From the NCBI GenBank assembly GCA_019115605.1, contig DXDG01000017.1, forward strand, positions 1 through 34,302: a stretch of DNA of 34,302 nt, written 5' to 3'. The notes beneath the pieces are model-generated. The model made no database searches and was not told the origin of the DNA. It saw only the letters and a list, made by a program, of their open reading frames with translations. The stretch is from Candidatus Alistipes faecigallinarum. GTDB taxonomy: Bacteria > Bacteroidota > Bacteroidia > Bacteroidales > Rikenellaceae. The position numbers were made by a program, and so were the translations under genes. Each line of letters begins with the position of its first letter. The stretch's first letter is position 1. Shown one piece after another: positions 17,320-26,440 of the stretch.

Positions 17320-19998
17320 TCAAAGCCCCGTGATCTTCTTGATCTCGTTGAGTTTGTTCAGTGCCTCGATCGGTGTGAGGGCATTGATGTCGAGACCCCT
17401 GATCTGGTCGCGGATCTGCACCAGCACCGGATCGTCAAGCTGGAACATCGAGAGCTGCACGCTTTGCGATGCACTTTCGGCCGCTTCACGAACCGCCTGG
17501 GCCGAGGCCTTGCGGTTGCGCTCGCGGGGGCTGCGCGTCGGGACGATCTCGTTGTTGCCGTAGACGAGTTCGAGGTTGCGCAGGATCTCCTCGGCGCGGG
17601 CTACGACCGACTGGGGCATGCCGGCCATGCGCGCCACATGGATGCCGAACGAGTGCTCGGTGCCGCCTCGCTCGAGCTTGCGCAGGAAGACGATCTGGTT
17701 GCCCACCTCCTTGACCGAGACGTGGTAGTTCTTGACCCGGGGGCACATCTGCTCCATCTCGTTGAGTTCGTGGTAGTGTGTGGCAAAGAGCGTCTTGGCG
17801 TGTGCCGTAGGATGGTTGTGCAGGTACTCGACCATGGCCCAGGCAATCGAGATGCCGTCGTAGGTGCTCGTGCCGCGGCCGATCTCGTCGAGCAGCACGA
17901 TGCTGCGGTCCGAGATGTTGTTGAGAATGCTCGCCGATTCAAGCATCTCGACCATGAAGGTCGATTCGCCCTGCGAGATGTTGTCCGAAGCGCCGACGCG
18001 CGTGAAGATCTTATCCACGACGCCGATATGCGCCGAGGCGGCCGGTACGAACGACCCCATCTGCGCCATGAGGATGATGAGTGCCGTCTGTCGCAGCAGG
18101 GCCGACTTACCCGACATGTTGGGACCGGTGATCATCATGATCTGCTGCTCCTTGTCGTCGAGCATGACGTCGTTGGGGATATACTCCTCCCCGACGGGCA
18201 TCAGCGTCTCGATGACGGGATGACGCCCCTGGCGGATGTCGATCCGCGACCCTTCGTCGAGCACCGGCCGCACATAGCGGCGTTCGCAGGCCAGACGCGC
18301 GAAGGACTGCAGGCAGTCGATGCGGGCCACCGCGGCGGCATCGCGCAGCATGGGTTGCAGCGAGGCGCAGACGAAGGCGATGATTTCGGCATAGATGCGC
18401 TGTTCGAGCTGGAGCATCTTCTCCTCCGCCCCGAGGATCTTCTCCTCGTACTCCTTGAGCTCCTCGGTGATGTAGCGCTCGGCGTTGGCGAGCGTCTGCT
18501 TGCGGATCCAGCTCTCGGGAACCTTGTCCTTGTGGGTGTTGCGCACCTCGATATAGTATCCGAAGACGTTGTTGTAGCTGATCTTCAGCGACGGAATGCC
18601 CGTCGCCTCGCTCTCGCGCTGCTGGATGCGCTGCAGGTAATCCTTGCCGTGGAGGGCGATGCGGCGCAGGTCGTCCAGCTCGGGATCGACGCCGTCGGCG
18701 ATCACCCCGCCCTTCTGGATCTGGTTGTTCTGCGGATCGGGATAGATCTCGCGGGCCAGCCGGTCGCGCACGGCCGTCAGGGGATCGATCCCGGCGGAGA
18801 TGGCGTGCAGCGGTGCGCTGTCGGTGGAATCGAGTGCCGCCCGCAACATTTCGAGCGCCGACAGCGAGTTCTTCAGCTGCACGAGCTCGCGGGGCGTAAC
18901 ACGTTGTGCGGCAATGCGTGATGCAATACGTTCCAGGTCTCCGATCTGAGCGATCTGCTCGCGAACGGCATCGGCCAGATCCAGCTCCTTCGTAAAATAC
19001 TCCACGACGTCGAGCCGTTCGTTGATCCGCTTCGGATCCTTGATCGGCATGGCGATCCACCGCTTGAGCAGCCGTCCACCCATGGGGGTCAGCGTGCGGT
19101 CGATCACATCGGCGAAACTGCACTTTTCGCGTGATCCGTTCGAGGAGAAGAGCTCCAGGTTGCGGATCGTGAACTTGTCCACCCAGACGTAGTCCGCCTC
19201 GTCGAGACGTGCCAGCGAACGGATGTGCGCCGTGTCGTGATGCTCCGTAAAATCGAGGTAGTAGAGAATCGCCCCGGCCGCCGAGATGCCGCTCGTGAAG
19301 TGGTCCACGCCGAAACCCTTGAGCGACTGGGTGCCGAACTGCTTGCAGAGCTTCTCGCGGTTCACCTCCTCGGCAAAGACCCATTCGTCCAGCTTGTAGG
19401 TGTAGAGCTTGTTGCCGAAGGCCTCCGTGAAACGCTCCTCATAGCCGCGCTGGTAGATCACCTCCTTGGGCTGCAGGTTCGAGATAAGCTTGTCCACATA
19501 GTTGTCCGACCCTTCGGCCGCGTAGAATTCGCCGGTCGAGATATCGAGAAACGCCACACCGGTCGTCCGTCGGCCGAAGCAGACCGAGGCGATGTAGTTG
19601 TTCTCCTTGTTGGCCAGGATGTTGTCTCCCATGACAACGCCGGGCGTTACGAGTTCGATCACACCGCGCTTGACAAGTTTCTTGACGAGCTTCGGGTCCT
19701 CCAGCTGTTCGCAGATCGCCACACGTTCACCGGCCCGCACCAGTTTCGGCAGATAGGTGTCGATGGCATGGTAGGGAAATCCAGCCAGCTCGACATACGA
19801 GGCGGCGCCGTTGGCCCGCCGCGTGAGCGTGATGCCCAGAATGCCGCTCGCCTTGATCGCATCTTCGCCGAAGGTCTCGTAGAAGTCGCCCACACGGAAG
19901 AGCAGGATGGCGTCGGGATGCACCGCCTTGATGGAGTAATACTGCTTCATCAAGGGCGTTTCGACATATTTCTTATCGTTTTTTTTCTCTTGAGCCAC
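17320..19998 (-). CDS. mutS: DNA mismatch repair protein MutS
   Basis: MutS recognises mismatches and small loops and recruits MutL. The 892-residue protein contains the mismatch-binding segment [21 protein letters not shown] and [11 protein letters not shown], with the Phe-x-Glu motif (Phe39, Glu41). Lower down come the P-loop [14 protein letters not shown] (about residue 625), the conserved [12 protein letters not shown], and [10 protein letters not shown]. The C-terminal part carries the dimerisation HTH. The start appears to be GTG at 19998; the first in-frame ATG would remove 16 residues including part of the conserved N-terminus. A perfect promoter lies at 20026-20056. mutL is not in the window, but the next genes are also repair genes. 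Confidence 0.96.
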   Translation of the reverse strand: MAQEKKNDKKYVETPLMKQYYSIKAVHPDAILLFRVGDFYETFGEDAIKASGILGITLTRRANGAASYVELAGFPYHAIDTYLPKLVRAGERVAICEQLEDPKLVKKLVKRGVIELVTPGVVMGDNILANKENNYIASVCFGRRTTGVAFLDISTGEFYAAEGSDNYVDKLISNLQPKEVIYQRGYEERFTEAFGNKLYTYKLDEWVFAEEVNREKLCKQFGTQSLKGFGVDHFTSGISAAGAILYYLDFTEHHDTAHIRSLARLDEADYVWVDKFTIRNLELFSSNGSREKCSFADVIDRTLTPMGGRLLKRWIAMPIKDPKRINERLDVVEYFTKELDLADAVREQIAQIGDLERIASRIAAQRVTPRELVQLKNSLSALEMLRAALDSTDSAPLHAISAGIDPLTAVRDRLAREIYPDPQNNQIQKGGVIADGVDPELDDLRRIALHGKDYLQRIQQRESEATGIPSLKISYNNVFGYYIEVRNTHKDKVPESWIRKQTLANAERYITEELKEYEEKILGAEEKMLQLEQRIYAEIIAFVCASLQPMLRDAAAVARIDCLQSFARLACERRYVRPVLDEGSRIDIRQGRHPVIETLMPVGEEYIPNDVMLDDKEQQIMMITGPNMSGKSALLRQTALIILMAQMGSFVPAASAHIGVVDKIFTRVGASDNISQGESTFMVEMLESASILNNISDRSIVLLDEIGRGTSTYDGISIAWAMVEYLHNHPTAHAKTLFATHYHELNEMEQMCPRVKNYHVSVKEVGNQIVFLRKLERGGTEHSFGIHVARMAGMPQSVVARAEEILRNLELVYGNNEIVPTRSPRERNRKASAQAVREAAESASQSVQLSMFQLDDPVLVQIRDQIRGLDINALTPIEALNKLNEIKKITGL

Positions 19999-20025
19999 AA
20001 TCGGATCCTGTAAATTTTATTCTTA

Positions 20026-20056
20026 CAAAGATACGCTTTTTTTGCTTTGTCCGCAA
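20026..20056 (-). promoter_or_regulatory. Promoter of mutS
   Basis: On the minus strand TTG (20054-20056) and TATCTTTG (20026-20033) are 20 nt apart. The GTG start at 19998 is 27 nt downstream, consistent with the chosen start. Confidence 0.75.
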
Positions 20057-20160
20057 CGGATACGGACTGAATTTTCCACAAAACAACGCCGGCTGCGGCT
20101 GCCGCAACCGGAGCCGGAAGAACCTCATGTATAGGTTTTGATAATTCGCAGAACGTCCTT

Positions 20161-20742
20161 TCAATGAATCATTCCGCAGGATTCAAACACGGTGCGATAT
20201 ACGGCCGCCTTGCTTTCGAGCGGCATCGGATAGGCCCGCGACGAAGAGGGCATGCGCCAGAGCCGCATGGTACGGTCGCCCTGTTCGAAGGTCGTGAAAC
20301 TTCCGACGGCCGGCACCGCACAACCCAGTATCCGGGCAGCGGTTTCGGCAGCCAGGCCGCCCGTTACGACCACATCCCGACAGGAGGGAATCCGCGAGAG
20401 AAGAGCCGCAAGATCGACCTCGCGTACTACCTGAAGAAACTGATCCGAGGCGTTGTCCTTGAGCCGAATGACCTCCTCGGCCGTATCGTAGATCGCAATC
20501 CCCCGCTCACGGCAGAATGCCTCGATGCGCCCGCGGTCGAAGGCCTTGCGATCGGGCGTCAGAAAGTGGTTCCGGTCGCCGAAGAAGAGAAGCCCGAAGA
20601 TCCGCCACATGTCGTTCTGCAGATTGGGGTAGAAAAACTCCATCGACCAGCGTTTGCGCTGCGGCGGGAAGCTGCCCAGCATCAAAAGGCGCGCTCCGGC
20701 GGGCAGGAACGGCTCCAGCGGATGTTGTTCAGAGGTTTTCAT
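20161..20742 (-). CDS. Uracil-DNA glycosylase family protein
   Basis: The protein of about 193 residues resembles the UDG superfamily branch common in Bacteroidetes. Its N-terminal LLMLGSFPPQRKRWSMEFFYPNLQNDMWRIFG holds the active-site loop (GSFPP) and the YPN segment that stacks on the base. VVVTGGLAAETAARIL in the middle and RMPSSSRAYPMPLESK near the C-terminus correspond to the later DNA-contact loops. It would remove uracil or a related damaged base from DNA. The start at 20742 fits the family (MKTSEQHPLEPFLPAG); an ATG at 20754 adds four residues. Either start overlaps the 3' end of the upstream helicase gene, so the two are co-transcribed. The exact subfamily and substrate are uncertain. 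Confidence 0.8.
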   Translation of the reverse strand: MKTSEQHPLEPFLPAGARLLMLGSFPPQRKRWSMEFFYPNLQNDMWRIFGLLFFGDRNHFLTPDRKAFDRGRIEAFCRERGIAIYDTAEEVIRLKDNASDQFLQVVREVDLAALLSRIPSCRDVVVTGGLAAETAARILGCAVPAVGSFTTFEQGDRTMRLWRMPSSSRAYPMPLESKAAVYRTVFESCGMIH

Positions 20743-22147
20743 GGAAACGTTCATCGAAATTGACCAGATAGAGCCGTTCGGTGGCTCGTGTGAGGGCCGT
20801 GTAGAGCCAGCGCAGCATGTCGCGCGTCATCACTTCGTCGCCGAACAGGCAGCGATCGACGAAAACGGCGCTCCACTGGCCGCCCTGCGCCTTGTGGCAC
20901 GTTACGGCATAGGAGAACTTCACCTGCACGGCGTTGAAATGGGGATTCTCGCGGATCTCCTGGAAACGCTTGATCTTGCTCTTGATGTCGAGGTAATCCT
21001 TCTCGACCTCATAGAACAGGCGCGTGGACTCCTCGCGCGTAAGCGACGGCGACTCCGAGGAGATCGTATCCAGAAGGATCTTGCATTCGAGTTCCGTATC
21101 GTAGTCGGGAAACTCAAGCACGGCATTGGCGAAATGGAATCCGTAGAAATCCTCGAAACGCCGCAGCCGCCGCAGCCGCGCCACATCGCCGTTGGCGATG
21201 AAGTTCATCGGGCAATCCTCCGTGTGTTCGGGATAGTAGTAGTTGTTCTTGACGACCATCAGCATGTCGCCGCTCTCGATCTCCTCCTCGGCCGAAAGCA
21301 CGTTGCGGCGGATGCCTTCGTTGTAGCGATTTGCCCTTTTGTTCGAGCGTGTTACGACAATTACCTCATCCCGTCCGTAACGTGAGTAGCACTCCTCCAG
21401 CTTCTCCAGAAATTCACCGCCGCCAATGGCCTCGACATCGGGGAAATCAAGCCGGAAACGAGGCACCTCGTAAATGCCGTTTTCAAGCATGCACCGTACC
21501 AGCGTGGCGTTGAAGAGGATGCCCGACTCGGACTCCTGGCGTACCACTTCGTCGAGCGTGCCGTAGACCACCTCGCCGTAGGAGGCCAGCGCCGCCGGAT
21601 CGAGGGCCGGGCTGAAATCGCAACCCACGGGCGGCAGCTGGGCGCTGTCGCCGACCAGGATCAGCCGGCACGCCCGGCCGCGGCGCACATATTCGATCAG
21701 ATCCGCAAGCAGCGAACCGCTGCCGAACAGCGCCCCCTCGGAACTCCGGTCGGAGAGCATCGAGGCCTCGTCGACGATGAAGACCGCACCGCGTTCGGGA
21801 TTGAGGTTCAGCGAGAATTTCGACTCGTAGTCGGCATTCGTGCGCTGCCGGTAGATGCGTTTGTGGATCGTCAGGGCCTTCTCTCCGGCGTAGCGCGCGA
21901 GCACCTTGGCGGCGCGTCCCGTGGGGGCCAGAAGAACCGATTTGATATCCAAATCCTTAAGCGCGGCAACCAACGCGGCTATCAGTGTCGTCTTACCCGT
22001 TCCGGCATACCCGTTGAGCACGAAAATCCTCGAAAAATCCGGATCGGCAAGGTATTCGGATAACTTTTCTACGATTTTTTTTTGCCCGGGAGTTGTTTCG
22101 AAACAAATTTTAGCGTAAATTTGGGTCGCGATATGTGTACTGAGCAT
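20729..22147 (-). CDS. RecD/Pif1-like ATP-dependent DNA helicase
   Basis: The 472-residue protein is a superfamily 1 helicase of RecD-like type. It shows P-loop NGYAGTGKTT (residues 45-54), APTGRAAK (motif Ia), Walker B FIVDEASM, motif III LVGDSAQLPPVG, motif V YAVTCHKAQGGQW, and motif VI LYTALTRATERLYLVN. There is no nuclease domain and no RecB or RecC partner nearby, so it is a stand-alone helicase. It overlaps the uracil-DNA-glycosylase-like gene by 14 to 26 nt, which suggests a shared role in repair. The gene is transcribed away from the membrane-protein gene at 22197; only 49 bp separate their start codons, an AT-rich shared promoter region. Confidence 0.87.
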   Translation of the reverse strand: MLSTHIATQIYAKICFETTPGQKKIVEKLSEYLADPDFSRIFVLNGYAGTGKTTLIAALVAALKDLDIKSVLLAPTGRAAKVLARYAGEKALTIHKRIYRQRTNADYESKFSLNLNPERGAVFIVDEASMLSDRSSEGALFGSGSLLADLIEYVRRGRACRLILVGDSAQLPPVGCDFSPALDPAALASYGEVVYGTLDEVVRQESESGILFNATLVRCMLENGIYEVPRFRLDFPDVEAIGGGEFLEKLEECYSRYGRDEVIVVTRSNKRANRYNEGIRRNVLSAEEEIESGDMLMVVKNNYYYPEHTEDCPMNFIANGDVARLRRLRRFEDFYGFHFANAVLEFPDYDTELECKILLDTISSESPSLTREESTRLFYEVEKDYLDIKSKIKRFQEIRENPHFNAVQVKFSYAVTCHKAQGGQWSAVFVDRCLFGDEVMTRDMLRWLYTALTRATERLYLVNFDERFHENL

Positions 22148-22196
22148 GCGTTGGTATTTTGCAGCACAAAATTAACAACAAATATTTATTTAGAAA

Positions 22197-22832
22197 ATGA
22201 AAAGAATTTTTCAAATCATTCTCGGCGTAGCCATCATAGCGTTGGTCTATGTCATCTACGTCCAGATCTCGACCCCGCTTAACTTCAACAAGGAACTCGC
22301 TACGAAGAAGGCTGCAGTTATCGAGCGCATCAAGGACATCCGTACCGCACAACGCGCGTTCAAGACGAAGTACCAGCACTTTACCAGCACGTTCGACTCG
22401 CTGGAGAACTTCATTCTCAACGATACGCTCGAAATGGAGCGCAAACTCGTCGACGAGGATGACTCGGTGGGTATGGCCATGCTGAAGAAGAGCGGCAAGA
22501 AGAATATCGAAAAATTCAAGATCGCCGTCATCGACACGATCTTCTCGCCCAAGAAGCTCACCGTCGAGCAGGTGAAGGAGCTGCGCTACATTCCGGGTAC
22601 GGACGACAAGGCACAGTTCATCATGGAGGCCGGCTATACGACCGCCTCGAACGTTGTGGTGCCGATCGTCGAGTGCCGCGCTCCCTACAAGATGTTCCTC
22701 GACACGGTGGCCTACCGTCAGGAGGTGATCAACCTCATCGACGAGGAGGAGAACGTCTACAACCGCTATGCCGGTGTGAAGTTCGGTTCGATGGAATCCG
22801 CCAACAATGAGGCAGGTAACTGGGAAGACTAA
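22197..22832 (+). CDS. Conserved single-pass membrane protein, function unknown
   Basis: I do not recognise a characterised family. The 211-residue product has one N-terminal membrane helix (about residues 4-26, IFQIILGVAIIALVYVIYV), followed by a charged, partly helical stretch (LATKKAAVIERIKDIRTAQRAFKTKY) and a soluble domain rich in Asp, Glu and Lys. The layout, with a membrane anchor and an amphipathic helix carrying RTAQRAFKTKYGHF-like residues, faintly resembles pilin-type or division-associated proteins, but no cleavage motif is seen. Most of the protein is probably periplasmic. It overlaps the DUF3822-like gene by 26 nt, so it is cotranscribed with that gene and rsmD. Confidence 0.7.
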   Translation: MKRIFQIILGVAIIALVYVIYVQISTPLNFNKELATKKAAVIERIKDIRTAQRAFKTKYQHFTSTFDSLENFILNDTLEMERKLVDEDDSVGMAMLKKSGKKNIEKFKIAVIDTIFSPKKLTVEQVKELRYIPGTDDKAQFIMEAGYTTASNVVVPIVECRAPYKMFLDTVAYRQEVINLIDEEENVYNRYAGVKFGSMESANNEAGNWED

Positions 22833-23427
22833 TCCGCCGGAATCCGGCTACAAGGTGTCCATTCAGCAGTCGTTGGATGGACACTCTTTTTCATGCTCCC
22901 CACTTCCGGATCCGACCGGCGACGAAACGACGCTCGAGGTCGAGGTCTGCTCGGCGCGGACGGTGCTGGCACCGGCGGAATATTTCGAATCCGCGAAGGC
23001 GGCGGCCCTGCTGGCCGCAGAAGGAATCTCCCCGGCCGGGGACGAGGCAGTTGTCTGGAGCGATCCAGCGGCAGAGCTTGTTGCCGTAATGGCCCTCCCC
23101 CGCACGATTCACGAGCAGCTCGCTGCCCGCTTCGGCACCCGAATCCGCTATACGGCCCCGCTGCTTGCCGGGCCCGATGCGGTAGAGAACTGCGTTTGGG
23201 TCCTCAGCAGGAGCTCACTGCTTTATGTCAAGGTATATGCCCGGGAGGGACAGTTGCAGCTGGCCGAGGTCATCACGGCGCCCGACGAGGCCGAGATCCG
23301 TTACTTTTTCGAACGGCTGGCCGCCGCATTTCCGCTGGCCGAATACGGACTCCAGGCGGCGGGCGATGATCCGAAGCGGCTCTGCAGGTTGATCGGACAC
23401 CTTTTCAAGAACACGACATGCGCATAA
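22807..23427 (+). CDS. DUF3822-like protein
   Basis: The 206-residue product matches what I recall of DUF3822, a Bacteroidetes family usually encoded directly before rsmD. The early KVSIQQSLDGHSFS is the family's typical opening, and LLYVKVYAREGQLQLAEV and DEAEIRYFFERLA lie where a Pil-type ATPase-like fold has strands and helices. It is shorter than many family members (about 250 residues), mainly in the middle. No catalytic residues can be named. It overlaps the membrane-protein gene upstream by 26 nt and rsmD by 10 nt; a GTG at 22855 is a possible later start that would remove the first overlap. Confidence 0.62.
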   Translation: MRQVTGKTNPPESGYKVSIQQSLDGHSFSCSPLPDPTGDETTLEVEVCSARTVLAPAEYFESAKAAALLAAEGISPAGDEAVVWSDPAAELVAVMALPRTIHEQLAARFGTRIRYTAPLLAGPDAVENCVWVLSRSSLLYVKVYAREGQLQLAEVITAPDEAEIRYFFERLAAAFPLAEYGLQAAGDDPKRLCRLIGHLFKNTTCA

Positions 23428-23954
23428 TCAGCGGCAAATACAAGGGCCGGGCAATCAACCCGCCCCGCAATCTCCGGGCCCGTCCGACGACCGACTTCGC
23501 CAAGGAGAACCTTTTCAACGTCCTGGGCAATCTGCTGGATTTCGAAGCGTGCGACGTGCTGGATCTCTTTGCCGGCACGGGGTCGATCAGCTATGAATTT
23601 GCCTCGCGGGGTGCACGGAGTGTTACCTCCGTGGAGATCAACCCCGTACATTACAACTTCATCCGGCAGACGGCCGCACAGCTGGGTATCGAGCACCTTT
23701 ATGCCGTCAAGGCCAATGCATTCCTCTATCTGAAGAGCTGCACCAAGCAGTTTGATGTCATCTTCTCGGATGCCCCGTACGATCTGGAAGGCAGCGAGGC
23801 GGTCATAAGCCTTGTCCGGGAGCGCAACCTGCTGCGGGACGGGGGGCTGCTGATCTTCGAACACTCGAAGAACGCCGATTTCTCGGATTATCCCGACTTC
23901 TGGCAATTAAGAAGTTACGGAAGCGTACAATTTTCTTTTTTCAAAAAACCGTGA
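23418..23954 (+). CDS. rsmD: 16S rRNA guanine-966 N2-methyltransferase RsmD
   Basis: RsmD methylates G966 (E. coli numbering) of 16S rRNA in the 30S subunit. The 178-residue protein opens with the family signature MRIISGKYKGR and has RPTTDFAKENLFNVL. The SAM-binding motif is DLFAGTGSISYE, then VEINPVHYNFI. The catalytic motif IV, usually DPPY or DPPF, reads DAPY here (residues 118-121), a conservative but unusual change. Length is normal. The start codon overlaps the end of the preceding DUF3822-like gene (ATGCGCATAA), so translation is coupled. The stop is about 30 nt before the tRNA-Asp promoter. Confidence 0.9.
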   Translation: MRIISGKYKGRAINPPRNLRARPTTDFAKENLFNVLGNLLDFEACDVLDLFAGTGSISYEFASRGARSVTSVEINPVHYNFIRQTAAQLGIEHLYAVKANAFLYLKSCTKQFDVIFSDAPYDLEGSEAVISLVRERNLLRDGGLLIFEHSKNADFSDYPDFWQLRSYGSVQFSFFKKP

Positions 23955-23960
23955 AATCTA

Positions 23961-23990
23961 TTGTCAGTTCGGAAAAAACCATTATCTTTG
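23961..23990 (+). promoter_or_regulatory. Promoter of tRNA-Asp
   Basis: TTG (23961-23963) and TATCTTTG (23983-23990) are 19 nt apart. The 15 bases CTTTGCACTCGCAAT (23986-24000) recur exactly in the tRNA-Gly promoter region. Confidence 0.82.
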
Positions 23991-24009
23991 CACTCGCAAT
24001 ACGAAATAC

Positions 24010-24086
24010 GGTGTGTTAGTTCAGCCGGTTAGAATACGTGCCTGTCACGCACGGGGTCAGGGGTTCGAGTCCCCTACACACCGCCA
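24010..24086 (+). tRNA. tRNA-Asp (anticodon GTC) with encoded CCA
   Basis: GGTGTGT pairs with ACACACC, the anticodon stem CGTGC/GCACG encloses CTGTCAC giving anticodon GTC, and the T-arm is AGGGGTTCGAGTCCCCT. The discriminator base is G (24083) and CCA is encoded at 24084-24086. The total is 77 nt. Confidence 0.96.
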
Positions 24087-24144
24087 GAAAGGGGTCAGAA
24101 AAGGGAGAAGGCGAAGTATCTCAATGGCCTGAAAACAAAGAAAG

Positions 24145-24175
24145 CCTTGTAAACAAATGGTTTACGAGGTTTTTT
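24145..24175. terminator. Bidirectional terminator between tRNA-Asp and the response regulator gene
   Basis: CCTTGTAAAC (24145-24154) pairs with GTTTACGAGG (24160-24169), including one G-T pair, followed by TTTTTT. On the minus strand the stem is followed by CTTTCTTTGTTTT, so it can also end the two-component operon. The surrounding 24087-24231 is noticeably AT-richer than its neighbours and holds no gene. Confidence 0.78.
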
Positions 24176-24231
24176 GTTTTTGGGTTATCTGCATGAAAAA
24201 GCAAAAGACAACTGGACTCTTCCTTCCGGCT

Positions 24232-24921
24232 TCAGCACAATAATTTATAGCCTACGCCCCGGGCATTGACGATCCGTACCGAGGGGTCGGAGGACAACCG
24301 GCGCCGCAGGCGTGTGATGAAGACATGCAGGCTGCGGGCGTTGAAGAAGGTATCGTCACCCCAGATGCGTTGCAGGATCAACTGTGTCGGGACGACCTCG
24401 TCCGTATGTTCGCAGAGTAATTGCAGAATGCCGGCTTCGCGCGCCGAGAGTTCCTGTCTCTGCTCGCCGTCGTTGAGCCGCTGCCGGGCGACATCGAACT
24501 CGAAACGACCGATCCGATAATGTGTGTCGGGCCTCTGCCGGGCAACCCGGTTGCGGCCGACCAGCGCCCTGACGCGCACGACGAGCTCGCTCATGGCAAA
24601 GGGTTTGCGCAGGTAGTCGTTGCCGCCCGTTTCGAATCCATGGACCACATCATCGACGGCAGACCGGGCCGAGAGGAAGAGAATCGGAACGTCGGCCGAA
24701 CGGCGCCGCAGCGCGTCGACAAACGAGAAGCCGTCCATGCCGGGCATCATGATGTCGGTAACGACGACATCGGGGTGCACCTCATCGAACCGGCGCAGCC
24801 CTTCGACACCGTTGTAGGCGACCGTTACGTCGAACTCCTTTTCGCCGAGCGTGTCGGCAATGATGTCGGCCAGGGTCTGCTCATCCTCGACAAGCAGCAT
24901 ATGGATTCTATCGTTCATCAT
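24232..24921 (-). CDS. OmpR-family two-component response regulator
   Basis: The 229-residue protein has a receiver domain with acidic pocket VEDE, phospho-acceptor Asp56 in VVVTDIMMPGMDG, a switch Ser in LFLSARS, and Lys in DYLRKPF. A winged-helix OmpR/PhoB effector domain follows, with ELSAREAGILQLLCEH, RIWGDDTFFNARSLHVFITRLRRRL and ARGVGYKLLC. It resembles Bacteroides RprY. It overlaps the sensor kinase gene by 14 nt and is translated after it. The probable targets are the divergent GLPGLI and receptor genes, whose control region carries four phased TTAA boxes of the kind OmpR-family dimers bind; this is inference. Two consecutive ATG codons open the frame. Confidence 0.93.
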   Translation of the reverse strand: MMNDRIHMLLVEDEQTLADIIADTLGEKEFDVTVAYNGVEGLRRFDEVHPDVVVTDIMMPGMDGFSFVDALRRRSADVPILFLSARSAVDDVVHGFETGGNDYLRKPFAMSELVVRVRALVGRNRVARQRPDTHYRIGRFEFDVARQRLNDGEQRQELSAREAGILQLLCEHTDEVVPTQLILQRIWGDDTFFNARSLHVFITRLRRRLSSDPSVRIVNARGVGYKLLC

Positions 24922-26383
24922 CGGAAAGTGTCAGTTTAAAGGTGGAGCCGCAACCCGGAGTACTCTCCACCGAGATCTCGCCGCCGTGCTTGCGGGCGAT
25001 CAGCCACACATAGTAGAGGCCCAGTCCGAATCCCTTGACATCATGGCGGTCGCCGGTCGGTACGCGGTAGAACTTTTCGAAAATATGGGCCTGGGCCGTG
25101 CAGTCGATGCCGATGCCGTTGTCCGCGACCCGCAGCTCGACCCCTTTCCCGGCATGCCGTGCCGAGAGGCGGATCCGTACCGTCTCGCCGGAGTATTTCA
25201 GGGCGTTGTCCACCAGATTGTCCAGCGCATGCGTGAGGTGGAAACGGTCGGCCGAGATCTTCAGATCCGGATCCTCGACCTCCACCTCGATCGTCGCCCG
25301 CCCGCGGCTCTTCATGCGGAAGCGGGCCGCGACCTCCTCAAGCAGGGGCCGGATCTCCAGCTCTTCGCGGCGGAGCGAGATGTCGCCGCGCTCCTCGACG
25401 CTCATCGTCAGAATACGCTCCACCATGCTGCCCAGGGCAGCCAGCTGTTCGCGGATCACCCGCAGATAACGTGCCCGCCGCGTCGCATCGTCTGCCGCCC
25501 CGAAGTCGAGCAGGGCGTCGTTGGCGGCATTGGCCACGGCAATCGGGGTCTTCAGCTCGTGGGTGATGTTGTGGGTCAGGTCGCGGCGCATCTCTTCGAG
25601 CGTCTTCTGCCGGAAGAGCGTGCGCAGCAGATAGATCAGCACGCCGGCCACCGCCGCGAGCATCATGAGCGACGAGCCGATCACCCCGGCCATGTCGCGC
25701 AGAAGCTGCCGGTCGGGATTCTCGATCCGCAGGCGGAAATAGAGCTCGTCGTCGGTCGTGAGCGACGTCGTGAAGGTCAGCGGGTCCTTGAGCCGCAACG
25801 AGTCGTTGAGCGCCGTAACCACCACCTCCGGATCCGTGAGCGGCTTCGCCGTAAAGAGCTTCACCGACGAAGTGCTGTCGGTGGGGCCGCGTACGACATC
25901 GACCTTGTGCGGGAGGTCGATCCCCGCCGCCGCAAGGTTGCACGAAAGCAGCGAGTCGTAGCGCGCCATGTTGAGCCGCAGGACATAGACCGGCGGGATG
26001 TGGATCTCCTGGCGGATGTAACGGGTCGTTTCGCCGTTCGAGATGCTGATATCGTGGTGGATCGTATCGGATTTAGGCGTAAATGAGAGACTCTTTCCCG
26101 ATCCGCCGAGATTCTTCACCGAAATCTCCTGAATCATATCCACGCGGATCGAATCGATGTTTCCCGACGAGGAGAAGGTAACAAGGCTTTTGCGTTCGGT
26201 GGGTTTGTTGCCCAGCAGCAGGTCGTCGTAAGCCGCGCGGGTCATGGCCTGCATGACCTGCCGCGAAAACTCCTCGCGGCGGTCGCGGTACATGCTCGCA
26301 AGGCTCCACGCCTGCACGGCGACAAGCACCGCCAGCACAACGGTAACCAACAGCGATATACGGCCGAAACGACGTTTATTCAT
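24908..26383 (-). CDS. Sensor histidine kinase (RprX-like)
   Basis: The 491-residue membrane kinase has an N-terminal helix (about residues 8-28), a periplasmic sensor region of about 200 residues, and a second helix (IGSSLMMLAAVAGVLIYLL). A cytoplasmic kinase core follows, with H-box HNITHELKTPIAVANAAND and phospho-acceptor His275, N-box LDNLVDNALKYS, G1 VADNGIGID and G2 GFGLGLYYV. It would phosphorylate the response regulator encoded just downstream. No HAMP or PAS domain stands out. The start at 26383 (MNKRRFGRIS) lies behind a -7 element at 26406-26413, which rules out the longer frame. The sensed signal is unknown; the neighbouring envelope genes suggest an outer-membrane or periplasmic cue. 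Confidence 0.92.
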   Translation of the reverse strand: MNKRRFGRISLLVTVVLAVLVAVQAWSLASMYRDRREEFSRQVMQAMTRAAYDDLLLGNKPTERKSLVTFSSSGNIDSIRVDMIQEISVKNLGGSGKSLSFTPKSDTIHHDISISNGETTRYIRQEIHIPPVYVLRLNMARYDSLLSCNLAAAGIDLPHKVDVVRGPTDSTSSVKLFTAKPLTDPEVVVTALNDSLRLKDPLTFTTSLTTDDELYFRLRIENPDRQLLRDMAGVIGSSLMMLAAVAGVLIYLLRTLFRQKTLEEMRRDLTHNITHELKTPIAVANAANDALLDFGAADDATRRARYLRVIREQLAALGSMVERILTMSVEERGDISLRREELEIRPLLEEVAARFRMKSRGRATIEVEVEDPDLKISADRFHLTHALDNLVDNALKYSGETVRIRLSARHAGKGVELRVADNGIGIDCTAQAHIFEKFYRVPTGDRHDVKGFGLGLYYVWLIARKHGGEISVESTPGCGSTFKLTLSDDER

Positions 26384-26405
26384 CCTGACGCGGTGTTTTA
26401 CGAAA

Positions 26406-26413
26406 CAAAGGTA
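26406..26413 (-). promoter_or_regulatory. -7 element of the sensor kinase operon
   Basis: On the minus strand TACCTTTG lies 22 nt before the ATG at 26383. No clear -33 TTG is present. The phased TTAA boxes begin 28 bp upstream of it, in a position suited to activation or autoregulation. Confidence 0.6.
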
Positions 26414-26440
26414 CATATAAAAGTGCCACGGCCGACGGCG

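Noticed and set aside
24087..24231. Attachment site or scar of an integrated element after tRNA-Asp
   Set aside because: The stretch is AT-rich and carries an 8-bp repeat (GGGGTCAG) of the tRNA, but the tRNA is intact, and there is no integrase or longer duplicate of its 3' end in the window. The hairpin is better explained as a terminator.
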